Numbered from the stretch's first letter, positions 1 to 9,474 are shown. The stretch: DNA of 54,718 nucleotides from Spirochaetes bacterium ADurb.Bin133 (GCA_002070605.1 MWDO01000015.1:1-54718), one strand, 5' to 3'. The notes: generated by a model not told the origin, from the letters alone. Numbers and translations: made by a program.

Positions 1-72
1 TTCTAATATTCTTCAAAGGATATTTAAAATATGCGCAGGCGAAATCTAAATTTATCTCCACTTGGAAGGGAG

Positions 73-115
73 TATGTGTCAATTTCTCATCCTCCCCAAA
101 AAACTGACGGATTAC
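73..115. repeat. Copy of the intergenic modular repeat (end fragment)
   Basis: The stretch holds a half motif TATGTGTCAATT at 73-84 and, after ten bases, CCCCAAAAAACTGACGGAT starting at 94. The latter matches the repeat end at 36207-36226 (CCCAAAAAACTGACGGATTA) and is the inverse of the ends at 35328 and 42092. Any partner end would lie left of the window. Confidence 0.6.
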
Positions 116-160
116 ATTGAAAAATTTCCTAAAAAAAACTCTTCAATGCAAAAATATTTT

Positions 161-189
161 TTGACAATATATCATAAATAATATATAAT
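161..189 (+). promoter_or_regulatory. Promoter of pnp
   Basis: A -35 box TTGACA (161-166) and a -10 box TATAAT (184-189) are separated by 17 bases, a perfect sigma70-type match. It lies about 26 bases before the pnp start, leaving room for the AAGGTAGG ribosome binding site at 203-210. Confidence 0.85.
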
Positions 190-215
190 GCCCTAAATAA
201 ATAAGGTAGGTAAAA

Positions 216-2381
216 ATGTTACAAATTCAAGAAAAAAAGTTTATGATCGGAGATAAAGAGATCGTAATTACTTTAGGAGAGTACGCTTTACAAGCAAACG
301 GAAGCGTAGTATTAAGATGCGGCGAAACTTTAGTTCAAGCGATTGTAGTTATGGGGGTAGAAAATCCGGATTTAGACTTCTTTCCCCTAACCGTAGAATA
401 TAATGAAAATTTATACGCCGGCGGAATGATAAAATCCAATAGATTTACGAAAAGAGAAGGAAGACCGTCGGATGAAGCTATTCTTAAAGCAAGATTGATA
501 GACAGATCGATTAGGCCTCTGTTTCCAAAGGATTTTTATCGCGAAGTTCAAGTTATTATTAATATTCTATCCAGCGATAAGACAAATCCGCACGACGTAT
601 TGGGATTAACCGCCGCCATAGCCGCTTTGGCTATAAGCGACATTCCTTTCGATTGCTCTTTGGGCGGAATCAGAATGAGTTACGTCGATAATAATTTTGT
701 CGTTAATCCGACTTACGCCGAAATTGAAAAGCAATCGTTCGAACTTGTTCTTGCCGGAAACGATGAAAAAATCGTCATGATAGAGTGCGCGGCGGATTGC
801 GTTAAGGACGACTTGATAGAGAAAGGTTTTGAGGCGTCTTTTAAACCTTTAGGGCTTGTTTCTCAAGCGATGGTAGAGTTGCAGAACAGTTTTGGAAAGA
901 AAAAAGCGGCAGTAGTTCCTAAAGTTGAAAACGCCGAAATTAAAGATAGGATTTTTGATTTTGCAAATAAAAAAATTGAAGAGTTTTCGACTAAACTTAC
1001 TCAAAAAGAGGCGACAAAGAACGATTACGACGAAATAGTGGCAAATCCTGTAGTCGCTCTTTTTACCGAAGAGGAACTTGAAGAAAAGTATCCGTTGAAA
1101 GAAGTTAAAGCGGTATTAGATAAGATATTCAAAGAAAAATTGAGAGAAAACATTCTTTTACGCCAAAAAAGAATAGACGGACGAGGAATAGAGGATATTA
1201 GAGAAATTCAGATAAAGTTAAATCCCATTCCGAGAGTTCACGGCAGTTCGATGTTTATGAGAGGAGAAACTCAAATATTAAACATACTTACTTTAAGCGC
1301 TCCCGGCAACGAACAGATAATAGAGGCTTTAGAGGGGGAATCGCTAAAAAGGTATATTCATCATTACAACGCTCCGCCGTATTCGGTTGGAGAAGTCGGC
1401 AGATACGGCGGAGCCGGACGTAGAGAGATAGGTCACGGAGCTTTGGCTGAAAAAGCTCTAAAACCGGTTATTCCTCCGCAATCCGAATTCCCTTACGTTA
1501 TAAGGCTTGTTTCCGAAGTTATGGGACAAAACGGTTCGTCGTCTATGGCTTCGACTTGCGCCTCCACGTTATCCTTAATGGTAAGCGGAGTTCCGATCAA
1601 ATGCCCCATTGCCGGAATTTCCATCGGGCTAATTACCGGAGATACCGACGACGTTTTTCAAACCATAACCGATATAATGGGATATGAAGATTTCGGCGGA
1701 GATATGGACTTTAAAGTAGCGGGTTCTGCCGACTCGATTACCGCAATCCAGATGGATACTAAGATAAAAGGACTAACTTTCCCGATAATTAAGCAGGCTT
1801 TAAAACAGGCGAAGGCGGCTAGAAATAAAATACTGGATATCATTAGAGCTCATATTAAAGAGCCGTCGGCTAATATCTCTCAATACGCTCCAAAAATTGA
1901 TTCTACTCAAATTCCCGTCGATAGCATAGGAAAAGTTATCGGTCCCGGCGGAAAAACGATTAAACAACTTTCCGCAGATTATAACGTAGAATTATCTATA
2001 GACGACGACGGCGTCGTTAATATTTCTTCTATGGATAAAGAATCGATCGATAAAGTAAAAAGAGTTATCGACGGTATGACAAAAGACCCTGTAGTCGGGC
2101 AAATTTATTCGGGTAAAGTTGTAAGATTGATGGATTTTGGCGCTTTTGTTGAAATATTTCCCGGTAAAGAGGGATTAGTGCACATATCCAAAATGTCTAA
2201 GGAGAGAGTTGCAAAAGTAACCGACGTTGTAAACGTTGGACAAGTAGTAGACGTTAAATTATTAGAGATAGATTCGCAACAAAGGTTAAATTTTTCTATG
2301 AATCTTGACGATAAAGAGACGAGCGGCGGTAGATCAAATTTTGGTCAAAGACGAGAGGTCAGAACCAATAATAGAAGATAA
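216..2381 (+). CDS. pnp: Polyribonucleotide nucleotidyltransferase (PNPase)
   Basis: This is the phosphorolytic 3'-5' exoribonuclease that degrades mRNA and can also add nucleotides, acting as a cytoplasmic trimer and often with RNase E. The 721-residue length is normal for the family. Two RNase PH domains (about residues 10-140 and 312-460) flank a helical segment, followed by a KH domain with the GKVIGPGGKTIK loop near residue 571 and an S1 domain from about 627 (GQIYSGKVVRLMDFGAFVE). The start is the ATG after AAGGTAGG. A tRNA-Gly gene follows eight bases downstream and may share the transcript. The identification is secure. Confidence 0.98.
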   Translation: MLQIQEKKFMIGDKEIVITLGEYALQANGSVVLRCGETLVQAIVVMGVENPDLDFFPLTVEYNENLYAGGMIKSNRFTKREGRPSDEAILKARLIDRSIRPLFPKDFYREVQVIINILSSDKTNPHDVLGLTAAIAALAISDIPFDCSLGGIRMSYVDNNFVVNPTYAEIEKQSFELVLAGNDEKIVMIECAADCVKDDLIEKGFEASFKPLGLVSQAMVELQNSFGKKKAAVVPKVENAEIKDRIFDFANKKIEEFSTKLTQKEATKNDYDEIVANPVVALFTEEELEEKYPLKEVKAVLDKIFKEKLRENILLRQKRIDGRGIEDIREIQIKLNPIPRVHGSSMFMRGETQILNILTLSAPGNEQIIEALEGESLKRYIHHYNAPPYSVGEVGRYGGAGRREIGHGALAEKALKPVIPPQSEFPYVIRLVSEVMGQNGSSSMASTCASTLSLMVSGVPIKCPIAGISIGLITGDTDDVFQTITDIMGYEDFGGDMDFKVAGSADSITAIQMDTKIKGLTFPIIKQALKQAKAARNKILDIIRAHIKEPSANISQYAPKIDSTQIPVDSIGKVIGPGGKTIKQLSADYNVELSIDDDGVVNISSMDKESIDKVKRVIDGMTKDPVVGQIYSGKVVRLMDFGAFVEIFPGKEGLVHISKMSKERVAKVTDVVNVGQVVDVKLLEIDSQQRLNFSMNLDDKETSGGRSNFGQRREVRTNNRR

Positions 2382-2388
2382 TTTTATT

Positions 2389-2459
2389 GCGAGTGTAGTT
2401 CAATGGCAGAACACAAGCTTCCCAAGCTTGTTGCGGGGGTTCGATTCCCCTCACTCGCT
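2389..2459 (+). tRNA. tRNA-Gly(CCC)
   Basis: A 71-nt cloverleaf with acceptor arms GCGAGTG/CACTCGC, anticodon stem CAAGC/GCTTG around loop TTCCCAA (anticodon CCC), and T arm with GTTCGATTC. No CCA is encoded. A T-rich stretch (CTTTTTTTATTG) directly follows and could end transcription. It reads GGG glycine codons. Confidence 0.93.
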
Positions 2460-2570
2460 TTTTTTATTGTCTATCGCGCGTCTTCTTAAAGCGCATCTTT
2501 TTAAACTAATCTGTCGAGATTTATTGCGGCTTTCCGAAACGGATTGTAAAACAACATAAAAGGAAAGAAT

Positions 2571-3527
2571 ATGGATTTTAAAGACGATTTATTGGAAGAA
2601 GAATTAAAAGATCTTGAAAAATTCGAAAAAAACGACGGCGCTGAGTTTTTGGTTAAGAAAAAACCAAAAAAGAACTACCAATTCGAACCTAACGAACTTC
2701 TTTATCGAATTAAACTAGCGTATAATAATTATTCTAAAGTCTATAAAACAAAAATTCAAAATTTAAAAATAGACTCTTTAGTCATTATTCCTACGCAATA
2801 CGGATCGGAGATAGGAGTAGTTCAAGGCGTAATTACTAATATGGACGAAATTATGTCTCAAGATGAAATTTTGAGCGTGGTAAGAATAGCTACCGACGAA
2901 GATAAATCTAAATATGAAAATAATCTAAAAAAAGAAAAGAATGCTTATGAAATTACCATAAAAAAAATAAAAGAGCATGGACTTGATATGAAACTTATCA
3001 ACGTTCACTACTTTTTGGAAGATTCAAAGGTTTTGTTTAATTTTACTTCCGACGGACGTATTGATTTTAGAGATCTGGTTAAAGATTTAGCTTCAATTTT
3101 TAAAACGCGTATTGAACTAAGGCAAATCGGAGTCAGAGACGAATGTAGAATTATGAGCGGATACGGGCAATGCGGAAGACCTTTTTGTTGTTCAAACGTA
3201 GTTAACGATCTTGAACCTATTACGATCAAGATGGCTAAAGAACAAAATCTCACGCTTAATTCTTTAAAAATCAGCGGGACTTGCGGCAGACTCTTATGTT
3301 GCCTCTCTTACGAATATAAAACATATCAGGAAGAAAAGAAGAAATTTCCGGATATTGGAACAAAAATAAAAATCAACAACGAAATTTATATAGTAAACGA
3401 AGTAAACGTTCAGACTAAAAACATCAAGCTTCACGAGGAAAAAGAAGGGAGAATCATTTATATAACCTTAGATAATATCAAATACGATTTTTGGAAATCC
3501 GGTTGGACGTACGTCGAAAGATCTTAA
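2571..3527 (+). CDS. ricT: PSP1 domain protein, RicT/YaaT-like
   Basis: The PSP1 family includes RicT (YaaT) of Bacillus, part of the RicAFT complex that binds FeS clusters and influences RNA processing. The protein has 318 residues. The first 70 or so are charged and low complexity; the PSP1 core then runs to the end. It contains the conserved cysteine blocks GYGQCGRPFCC (near residue 198) and GTCGRLLCC (near 238), which are family hallmarks. The start ATG follows AAAGGAAAG. Its 3' end overlaps the convergent M23 gene by four bases. The family call is firm; the gene symbol is by homology only and RicA/RicF are not in the window. Confidence 0.85.
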   Translation: MDFKDDLLEEELKDLEKFEKNDGAEFLVKKKPKKNYQFEPNELLYRIKLAYNNYSKVYKTKIQNLKIDSLVIIPTQYGSEIGVVQGVITNMDEIMSQDEILSVVRIATDEDKSKYENNLKKEKNAYEITIKKIKEHGLDMKLINVHYFLEDSKVLFNFTSDGRIDFRDLVKDLASIFKTRIELRQIGVRDECRIMSGYGQCGRPFCCSNVVNDLEPITIKMAKEQNLTLNSLKISGTCGRLLCCLSYEYKTYQEEKKKFPDIGTKIKINNEIYIVNEVNVQTKNIKLHEEKEGRIIYITLDNIKYDFWKSGWTYVERS

Positions 3528-4405
3528 ATATCCGGCGGTAAAATTCTAAAAGCTTTTCTAATTTCGGCTTTATTTCCGTAAAAATCCTCTGTTATAATGT
3601 GAAATCCGACCAAGCCGGGAAGGGAATTGAAATCCATTAAAAAATATTCATTTTCGACTCCGCTCGAATATATATCTTCAAATTTAAAATCCGTATCGCT
3701 TAAAAAAAGGTTGTTATCAGACTTTCTTAGATAATCAAATTTAATCGCACTAGCCTCTTTGCCGCCAATTATTACTTTAAACAGATACGGAGTCATAACC
3801 GAAGATCTACCGCTTAATCTGTCAAAAGCTCTAATATAGAGCTTACCTCCCCTTTTTAATCTTGAACTTTTAAAGAACGATACTATTTCTCCGTCTCCGG
3901 TTTTGAAAAAAGCGTCGCTTATGACGGGAGATAATTTATCCGACGTTTTTAAAAAAGGTAAAGGGTTTAAAATTCTTTTGTTTGTCAAATCTTCTATCTC
4001 AAGATGCAGGTGAGAACCGGTTGAATGTCCCGTATTTCCAACAAGAGCCAATTTTTCAAATTTTCTATATATTTTTTTATTGTAATCAAGATAATCGTCT
4101 GAAAGATGAGAATAGCTAATCCTGTAATTGTTATCTTGAGACTGTAATACGACAAAATTACCTAATCCATAATTTATAGCTCTGTTTTTTTTTGAATTAT
4201 GGAAAATTATTTCCGAATCCATGAGAGAATAGATAAATTCGCCGACAGCCGCCAAATCTATACCGGTATGAAAATGATCTCCTCTGGTATCTCCAAAATA
4301 CGACGTAATTGTATAATTATTCATAACGTCGCCGGTAGCCGCGTCCTGAGAGTAACCCTGAAAGCAAATTATAACCATTAATAATAAAATAGCGCTTTTT
4401 TTCAT
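3524..4405 (-). CDS. Secreted M23 (LytM) peptidase
   Basis: A 293-residue protein with an N-terminal signal peptide (MKKSAILLLMVIICFQGYS) ending near residue 19. The M23 metallopeptidase core follows with the zinc motif HTGID (about residue 45) and the HxH motif HLHLEIED (about 131). Such enzymes cut peptide cross-links in peptidoglycan, or act as inactive LytM regulators when ligands are missing; here the visible ligands are kept, so activity is plausible. The C-terminal 130 residues look like a beta-rich extension with no family I recognise. AAGGAAAG precedes the start. It is divergent from nifJ, and the intervening region holds a large inverted repeat. Confidence 0.88.
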   Translation of the reverse strand: MKKSAILLLMVIICFQGYSQDAATGDVMNNYTITSYFGDTRGDHFHTGIDLAAVGEFIYSLMDSEIIFHNSKKNRAINYGLGNFVVLQSQDNNYRISYSHLSDDYLDYNKKIYRKFEKLALVGNTGHSTGSHLHLEIEDLTNKRILNPLPFLKTSDKLSPVISDAFFKTGDGEIVSFFKSSRLKRGGKLYIRAFDRLSGRSSVMTPYLFKVIIGGKEASAIKFDYLRKSDNNLFLSDTDFKFEDIYSSGVENEYFLMDFNSLPGLVGFHIITEDFYGNKAEIRKAFRILPPDI

Positions 4406-4507
4406 TAACTTTCCTTAAAGTCGGATTATTTTTTACCGGATTTTAACATACATTTTCATTTTCATCAAATAATATTTTTTTATTGTACTTGATAAAACAA
4501 ATATAAA

Positions 4508-4536
4508 GAATTAATCAAATTTCATTTGATTAATTC
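4508..4536. promoter_or_regulatory. Perfect inverted repeat between M23 gene and nifJ (operator candidate)
   Basis: GAATTAATCAAAT and ATTTGATTAATTC are perfect 13-base inverted copies around a 3-base centre TTC. It sits about 86 bases before nifJ and about 100 bases before the divergent M23 gene, with no T-run after it, so a protein-binding site fits better than a terminator. I do not recognise the regulator; the half-site order is opposite to the FNR pattern. Confidence 0.55.
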
Positions 4537-4622
4537 GGTAATTATTATATTATATGGAATACGCCAAACTTAAATTAAAATAATTTTATTATCATTTCAA
4601 TATTTTATAAGGAGAGAGAAAT

Positions 4623-7600
4623 ATGGCTAATTTTAAGAAACAGACGATTGACGGAAATACCGCGGCGGCTCACGTCGCTTACGCGTTTTCCGAAGTAGCC
4701 GCAATATATCCTATTACCCCATCGTCAAACATGGGCGAATATTGCGACGCTTGGGCTTCGTCGGAAAAAAGAAAGAATATTTTCGGCGAAGTTCTTTCGG
4801 TAACTGAGATGCAATCGGAAGCGGGAGCCGCGGGAGCCGTTCACGGAGCTTTATCGGCGGGTTCGTTATCGACGACTTTTACGGCGTCGCAAGGATTATT
4901 GTTGATGATTCCTAATATGTACAAAATCGCGGGAGAACTGCTTCCTACGGTTTTTCACGTATCGGCAAGGACTTTAGCCGTTCATTCGTTATCGATATTT
5001 GGCGATCATTCGGACGTAATGTGCGTGAGACAAACCGGTTTTGCGCTTATGTCGGCTATTTCCGTTCAAGAGATAATGGATTTGGCTCTTGTCAGCCATT
5101 TAGCGACTTTAGAAGCAAGCGTTCCTTTTTTAAATTTCTTTGACGGGTTTAGAACCAGTCATGAAATTCAAAAAGTTGAAATGATCGACTACGATACTAT
5201 GAAAAGTTTAGTCGATATGAAATATATCGAAGCCTTTAGAAAAAGAGCGCTTAGTCCGGATAAACCTTCGGTGAAAGTCGCTCAACAAGCTCCGGACGTA
5301 TTTTTCCAGGGTAGAGAAGCTCAAAACAAATATTACGACGCTGTTCCGGAAATTGTCCAGAAATATATGGATAAGGTCGGAGAAGTTATCGGAAGAAAAT
5401 ATAAATTGTTCGACTATTACGGAGATCCAAACGCGGATAAAATAATTATCGCTATGGGATCCGGCTGCGACACGATAGAAGAAACTGTTAATTATTTAAA
5501 TAAAAAAGGTCAAAAACTTGGACTTATCAAAGTCAGACTATATAGACCTTTCTCCGTTAAACATTTGCTCAACGTATTGCCGGCGTCGGTTAAAAAAATC
5601 GCCGTTCTTGACAGAACAAAAGAGCCGGGGGCGATCGGAGAGCCTCTGTATCTCGACGTATTAACTGCTTTAAACGGAAAGAATATTAAGATTATCGGCG
5701 GTAGATACGGCTTATCGTCGAAAGAATTTACTCCGTCGATGGTTAAGGCTATATACGATCATCTTGACGGAGCTTGTACTCATGATTTTACCGTAGGTAT
5801 TGAAGACGATCTAACGAATAAATCCTTAGAAATTAAAGATATTATATCTACCGAGCCTGAAGACGTTAAAAAATGTATTTTCTGGGGACTCGGATCAGAC
5901 GGCACCGTAGGAGCTAATAAAAACTCGATTAAGATTATCGGCGATTATACAGATATGAACGCTCAAGGATATTTCTCCTATGACTCAAAAAAATCGGGCG
6001 GTATAACGATTTCTTATTTACGATTCGGAAAAAGCGTTATACAATCTCCTTACCTTATAACCTCGGCCGACTTCGTAGCCCTGCATAATCCTTCTTACAT
6101 CGGCAGATACGACGTTCTCAAAGAGTTGAAGGAAGGCGGAATATTCCTGTTAAATTCGGAATACGACAACGACGAAGTTTTCAGCAAATTAACGAAAGAT
6201 ATGCAGGAGACAATAATTAAGAAAAAGATAAAATTCTACAACATCAACGCGCTTAAAATTGCGGAAGAGGTCGGTCTTGGAAAGAGAATCAATACGGTAA
6301 TGCAAGCGGCGTTTTTTATCGTTTCCGGTATTCTTGAAAAGAATAAAGCGATTGAGCTGATAAAAAAATATATTGAAAAATCTTACGGTAAAAAAGGTCA
6401 AAATATTGTTCAAATGAACTGGAATGCGGTTGATAAATCGGAAGCGGCTTTGAACGAAGTAAAAATACCGGCTACCGTCGGAGAATATTACAAAGCTCCA
6501 AAGCTTATTCCTGAGAACTCAAGCGCTTTTGAAAAGAACATTATCGAAAAAATAATGCATTTAAAAGGCGACGAGATACCTACCTCGCATATGCCGTACG
6601 ACGGCGTTATTCCCGTATCAACTTCAAAACTTGAAAAAAGAGGTATTTCTCCGGAAGTTCCTCATTGGATGCCGGAAAATTGTATTCAATGTAATCTTTG
6701 CTCTTTGGTTTGTCCTCATGCGGCGATAAGAGCGAAACAAATCGAGCCGTCGTTGTTGGATAAAGCTCCCGCAACCTTTAAGACCATAAAGTCAAACACT
6801 AAAAATGATAAAAATCTTCAATATAAAATTCAAGTTTACATAGAGGATTGTACCGGTTGCGGAAATTGTATAAATTCGTGCCTTGGCAATAAAGGCGTAA
6901 AAGCTATCGAATTTAGAAAGATTGGCGAAGAGAGAGCCGCCGGCGAAAACGACAACGTTGCATTCTTCGAACAACTTCCGGATAACGTTACAGACGGAAC
7001 GCAAATAACTCAATACAAAGGGACGCAATTTAGACAACCGCTATTCGAGTTCTCCGGAGCGTGCGAAGGTTGCGGCGAAACTCCTTATATTAAGCTTGTA
7101 ACGCAACTTTTTGGAGAGAGAATGTTAGTAGCTAACGCAACCGGATGCTCTTCGATATACGGCGGCACATTCCCGACCATACCGTATTGTACCACAAAGG
7201 AAGGCAAAGGTCCGGCATGGGGCAATTCTCTTTTCGAAGACAATGCTGAGTACGGATACGGTTTTAGACTGGCGGTCGACGCCAACAGAAACCAATTGAA
7301 ATCTAACGTTCAAAGAGCGTTGGGAATGGATATATCGTCCTCTCTTAAAGACGGTCTCAATAAATCTCTATCCCTATGGAATAAAGTCGACGATGAAGCT
7401 CAAGAGGCGGCAAGAAAAGTAAAATTAGCTTTATCTAACGAAGTTAAAAACGCCAGCGGCGAAAAACTCGCGGTAATAAGAAAAATAATCGAATTGCAGG
7501 ATTATTTTGTCGATAAATCTGTTTGGGCTTTCGGAGGAGACGGATGGGCTTACGACATCGGATACGGAGGACTCGATCACGTTTTGGCTATGAACAAAAA

Positions 7601-8168
7601 CGTTAACGTTTTGGTTTTAGACACCGAAGTCTATTCTAATACGGGCGGACAAGCCTCAAAATCAACCCCGATAGCTTCTATAGCTCGATTTGCCGAAGCG
7701 GGAAAAAGAACGACAAAAAAAGATCTCGGTTTGATTTTTATGAGTTACGGTTATATTTACGTTGCAAGTATTTCGCTCGGAGCAAATATGAACCAAGCGG
7801 TCAAAGCTCTTTTAGAAGCCGAAGCTTACGACGGACCTTCGTTAGTTATCGCTTACTCTCCATGTATAAACCACGGATTAGCAAAAGGTATGGGAACGTC
7901 TATCGCGGAAGAAAAACTAGCTGTAAACGCCGGTTACTGGCCGTTGTATAGATATAATCCGGATCTTGCCAAAGAAGGAAAAAATCCGTTTGTTTACGAA
8001 TCAAAAGATCCTACGGTCGATATGATGGAGTTCTTAATGAACGAGACCAGATATAAAGCTTTGAAACAACTTTATCCCGACGTTGCCGACGAACTTTATA
8101 AACTGGCTCTGGAAGATAAAAAGAAAAAACACGCTTATTATAAGAAATTGAGCGAAATGCAATTTTAG
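4623..8168 (+). CDS. nifJ: Pyruvate:ferredoxin (flavodoxin) oxidoreductase
   Basis: The enzyme oxidises pyruvate with CoA to acetyl-CoA and CO2, reducing ferredoxin or flavodoxin; it is a marker of fermentative anaerobic metabolism. The 1181-residue single chain is the usual fused form. The N-terminal domain has YPITPSSNMGE near residue 30, the two-cluster ferredoxin domain has CIQCNLCSLVCPH (about 689) and CTGCGNCINSC (about 742), and the thiamine domain has GACEGCGE (about 812), GGDGWAYDIGYGG (about 971) and DTEVYSNTGGQ (about 999). The ATG follows AAGGAGAGAG. It is monocistronic: a 29-bp inverted repeat lies upstream and a strong terminator follows. Confidence 0.98.
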   Translation: MANFKKQTIDGNTAAAHVAYAFSEVAAIYPITPSSNMGEYCDAWASSEKRKNIFGEVLSVTEMQSEAGAAGAVHGALSAGSLSTTFTASQGLLLMIPNMYKIAGELLPTVFHVSARTLAVHSLSIFGDHSDVMCVRQTGFALMSAISVQEIMDLALVSHLATLEASVPFLNFFDGFRTSHEIQKVEMIDYDTMKSLVDMKYIEAFRKRALSPDKPSVKVAQQAPDVFFQGREAQNKYYDAVPEIVQKYMDKVGEVIGRKYKLFDYYGDPNADKIIIAMGSGCDTIEETVNYLNKKGQKLGLIKVRLYRPFSVKHLLNVLPASVKKIAVLDRTKEPGAIGEPLYLDVLTALNGKNIKIIGGRYGLSSKEFTPSMVKAIYDHLDGACTHDFTVGIEDDLTNKSLEIKDIISTEPEDVKKCIFWGLGSDGTVGANKNSIKIIGDYTDMNAQGYFSYDSKKSGGITISYLRFGKSVIQSPYLITSADFVALHNPSYIGRYDVLKELKEGGIFLLNSEYDNDEVFSKLTKDMQETIIKKKIKFYNINALKIAEEVGLGKRINTVMQAAFFIVSGILEKNKAIELIKKYIEKSYGKKGQNIVQMNWNAVDKSEAALNEVKIPATVGEYYKAPKLIPENSSAFEKNIIEKIMHLKGDEIPTSHMPYDGVIPVSTSKLEKRGISPEVPHWMPENCIQCNLCSLVCPHAAIRAKQIEPSLLDKAPATFKTIKSNTKNDKNLQYKIQVYIEDCTGCGNCINSCLGNKGVKAIEFRKIGEERAAGENDNVAFFEQLPDNVTDGTQITQYKGTQFRQPLFEFSGACEGCGETPYIKLVTQLFGERMLVANATGCSSIYGGTFPTIPYCTTKEGKGPAWGNSLFEDNAEYGYGFRLAVDANRNQLKSNVQRALGMDISSSLKDGLNKSLSLWNKVDDEAQEAARKVKLALSNEVKNASGEKLAVIRKIIELQDYFVDKSVWAFGGDGWAYDIGYGGLDHVLAMNKNVNVLVLDTEVYSNTGGQASKSTPIASIARFAEAGKRTTKKDLGLIFMSYGYIYVASISLGANMNQAVKALLEAEAYDGPSLVIAYSPCINHGLAKGMGTSIAEEKLAVNAGYWPLYRYNPDLAKEGKNPFVYESKDPTVDMMEFLMNETRYKALKQLYPDVADELYKLALEDKKKKHAYYKKLSEMQF

Positions 8169-8186
8169 TTTTTAAAAAAGTTTTTG

Positions 8187-8218
8187 AAAAGAGGCTGTCT
8201 CAGAAGGCAGCCTCTTTT
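8187..8218 (+). terminator. Intrinsic terminator after nifJ
   Basis: An 11-bp stem, AAAAGAGGCTG pairing with CAGCCTCTTTT, closes a 10-base loop 18 bases after the nifJ stop. The arms supply the A and T tracts, so it may also work for the convergent minus-strand gene. Confidence 0.88.
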
Positions 8219-8278
8219 AAATTTAGTATAAGTTATAAAAAAAAATATAACAAAGAATAGAATAACGCATTTAGAAAT

Positions 8279-8899
8279 TTATTTTACTACGTTGTTTTTT
8301 AAGATACCAATTTGTTCAATTTCAACTTCGACAATATCGCCATCTTTCATTCGACCTACCCCAAAAGGAGTTCCGGTTGCAATAATATCCCCCTCTTCAA
8401 GAGTCATAACTTGCGATATAAAACTTACAAGGTATTGGACGTTAAAAATAAAATCGTTGGTATTAGAGCGTTGAACAGTTTTCCCGTTTAATCTACATTG
8501 AATCTCAAGGTTGTTCGGATCTTTAACTTGAACGATATTCGGACCAATAGGGCAAAATGTATCAAAACTTTTCGCCCTAGTCCATTGACCGTCGATTTGT
8601 TGCAAATCGCGAGCCGTTACGTCGTTTAAACAAGAATACCCCTTTATGTAATCAAACGAAGCGTCTTTAGAAATATTTTTACATTTTTTGCCAATAATAA
8701 TAGCGAGCTCCGCCTCGTAATCTACTTGATTCGATATAGAAGGAATAACTATAGGTTGATTGTTATAAATAATCGAAGATAGGGGCTTCATAAACAAAAT
8801 CGGACTTGTCGGTATAGCAAAACCAAGCTCTTTTGCATGTTCCCTATAGTTTAAACCAACGCAAACAATTTTTGTAGGATTATAGATACTTGACTTCAT
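8279..8899 (-). CDS. Fumarylacetoacetate hydrolase family protein (acylpyruvase-like)
   Basis: A 206-residue FAH-fold enzyme. The start is set at MKSSIYNPTKI because any longer reading would run into the tRNA-Leu gene. Family motifs are CVGLNYREHAKEL near the N-terminus, the metal-binding VDYEAELAIIIG, the NDVTARDLQ block and the C-terminal GDIIATGTPFGVG. Small proteins of this type include FAHD1-like acylpyruvases, oxaloacetate decarboxylases and hydratases of aromatic degradation; the substrate cannot be told from sequence. It lies 26 bases after tRNA-Leu(CAA) on the same strand without a clear ribosome binding site, so it may be read from the tRNA promoter. Confidence 0.88.
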   Translation of the reverse strand: MKSSIYNPTKIVCVGLNYREHAKELGFAIPTSPILFMKPLSSIIYNNQPIVIPSISNQVDYEAELAIIIGKKCKNISKDASFDYIKGYSCLNDVTARDLQQIDGQWTRAKSFDTFCPIGPNIVQVKDPNNLEIQCRLNGKTVQRSNTNDFIFNVQYLVSFISQVMTLEEGDIIATGTPFGVGRMKDGDIVEVEIEQIGILKNNVVK

Positions 8900-8925
8900 A
8901 GTATATCGGTCTTTATTAATAAAAT

Positions 8926-9009
8926 TGCCGGCGGTCGGATTTGAACCGACACTGAGTCGCCCCAACTGGATTTTGAGTCCAGCACGTCTACCAATTCCAT
9001 CACGCCGGC
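8926..9009 (-). tRNA. tRNA-Leu(CAA)
   Basis: An 84-nt class II tRNA. Acceptor GCCGGCG pairs with CGCCGGC; the anticodon loop is CTCAAAA (anticodon CAA) on stem CTGGA/TCCAG, and there is a long variable arm. It reads UUG. No CCA is encoded. Confidence 0.93.
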
Positions 9010-9022
9010 TAATTGTTCTGTA

Positions 9023-9051
9023 TTTATAGCAAATTTTAGCGCCGTAGTCAA
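9023..9051 (-). promoter_or_regulatory. Promoter of tRNA-Leu(CAA)
   Basis: Read on the minus strand, TTGACT (9046-9051) and TATAAA (9023-9028) are separated by 17 bases, 13 bases before the mature tRNA 5' end. The downstream FAH gene may share it. Confidence 0.75.
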
Positions 9052-9060
9052 GATTTTTTT

Positions 9061-9474
9061 TTAAGAACCGAACTTAACCGGATGAAGATTGCGAGAAATA
9101 TTCTCGCTATGCTTTTCATCGACAATTATATCTGAAGAATGAATTATGCACCCTTCAGATTCCAGTCTCGACATATACTTTAAAAGATACTTGTTTGACA
9201 AGAATTTTTTATTAGTATAAACGCTGACAAATTTGGAAGGCATTGTCTCAATATTTTTTAAAAATGCGTCAAGCTCTTTTAATCTATTTTTCCCGATAAA
9301 AAAACCGGATTCAATAAAGAAAACAATATATTGAAACCCCGTTAGTCTGGTGTTTTCCAATATACCGTTTATCTCTTTAATTATATTTCCTTTGCCGTAC
9401 AAATCTTTCGCGAATATTTTTCTGGCGCTATTTAATAATTTATCGTTACTTATGTAAATAATAGCTATATTCAT
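9061..9474 (-). CDS. Small hypothetical protein
   Basis: A 137-residue protein I do not recognise. It starts MNIAIIYISNDKLL and alternates hydrophobic strand-like stretches (NIAIIYIS, QYIVFFIESG, FVSVYTN) with charged helices, a pattern seen in flavodoxin-like or Rossmann-like alpha/beta folds, but no phosphate-binding loop or catalytic motif is visible. There is no signal peptide or membrane segment. It ends only a few bases before the tRNA-Leu promoter, so it is a separate unit from the genes after it on the same strand. Confidence 0.6.
   Translation of the reverse strand: MNIAIIYISNDKLLNSARKIFAKDLYGKGNIIKEINGILENTRLTGFQYIVFFIESGFFIGKNRLKELDAFLKNIETMPSKFVSVYTNKKFLSNKYLLKYMSRLESEGCIIHSSDIIVDEKHSENISRNLHPVKFGS

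Noticed and set aside
2305-2559. 84-codon frame after pnp
   Set aside because: It crosses the pnp end and the whole tRNA-Gly gene in another frame.
4508-4536. FNR/CRP site
   Set aside because: The half-sites are in the opposite order to TTGAT-N4-ATCAA, so the match is only superficial.
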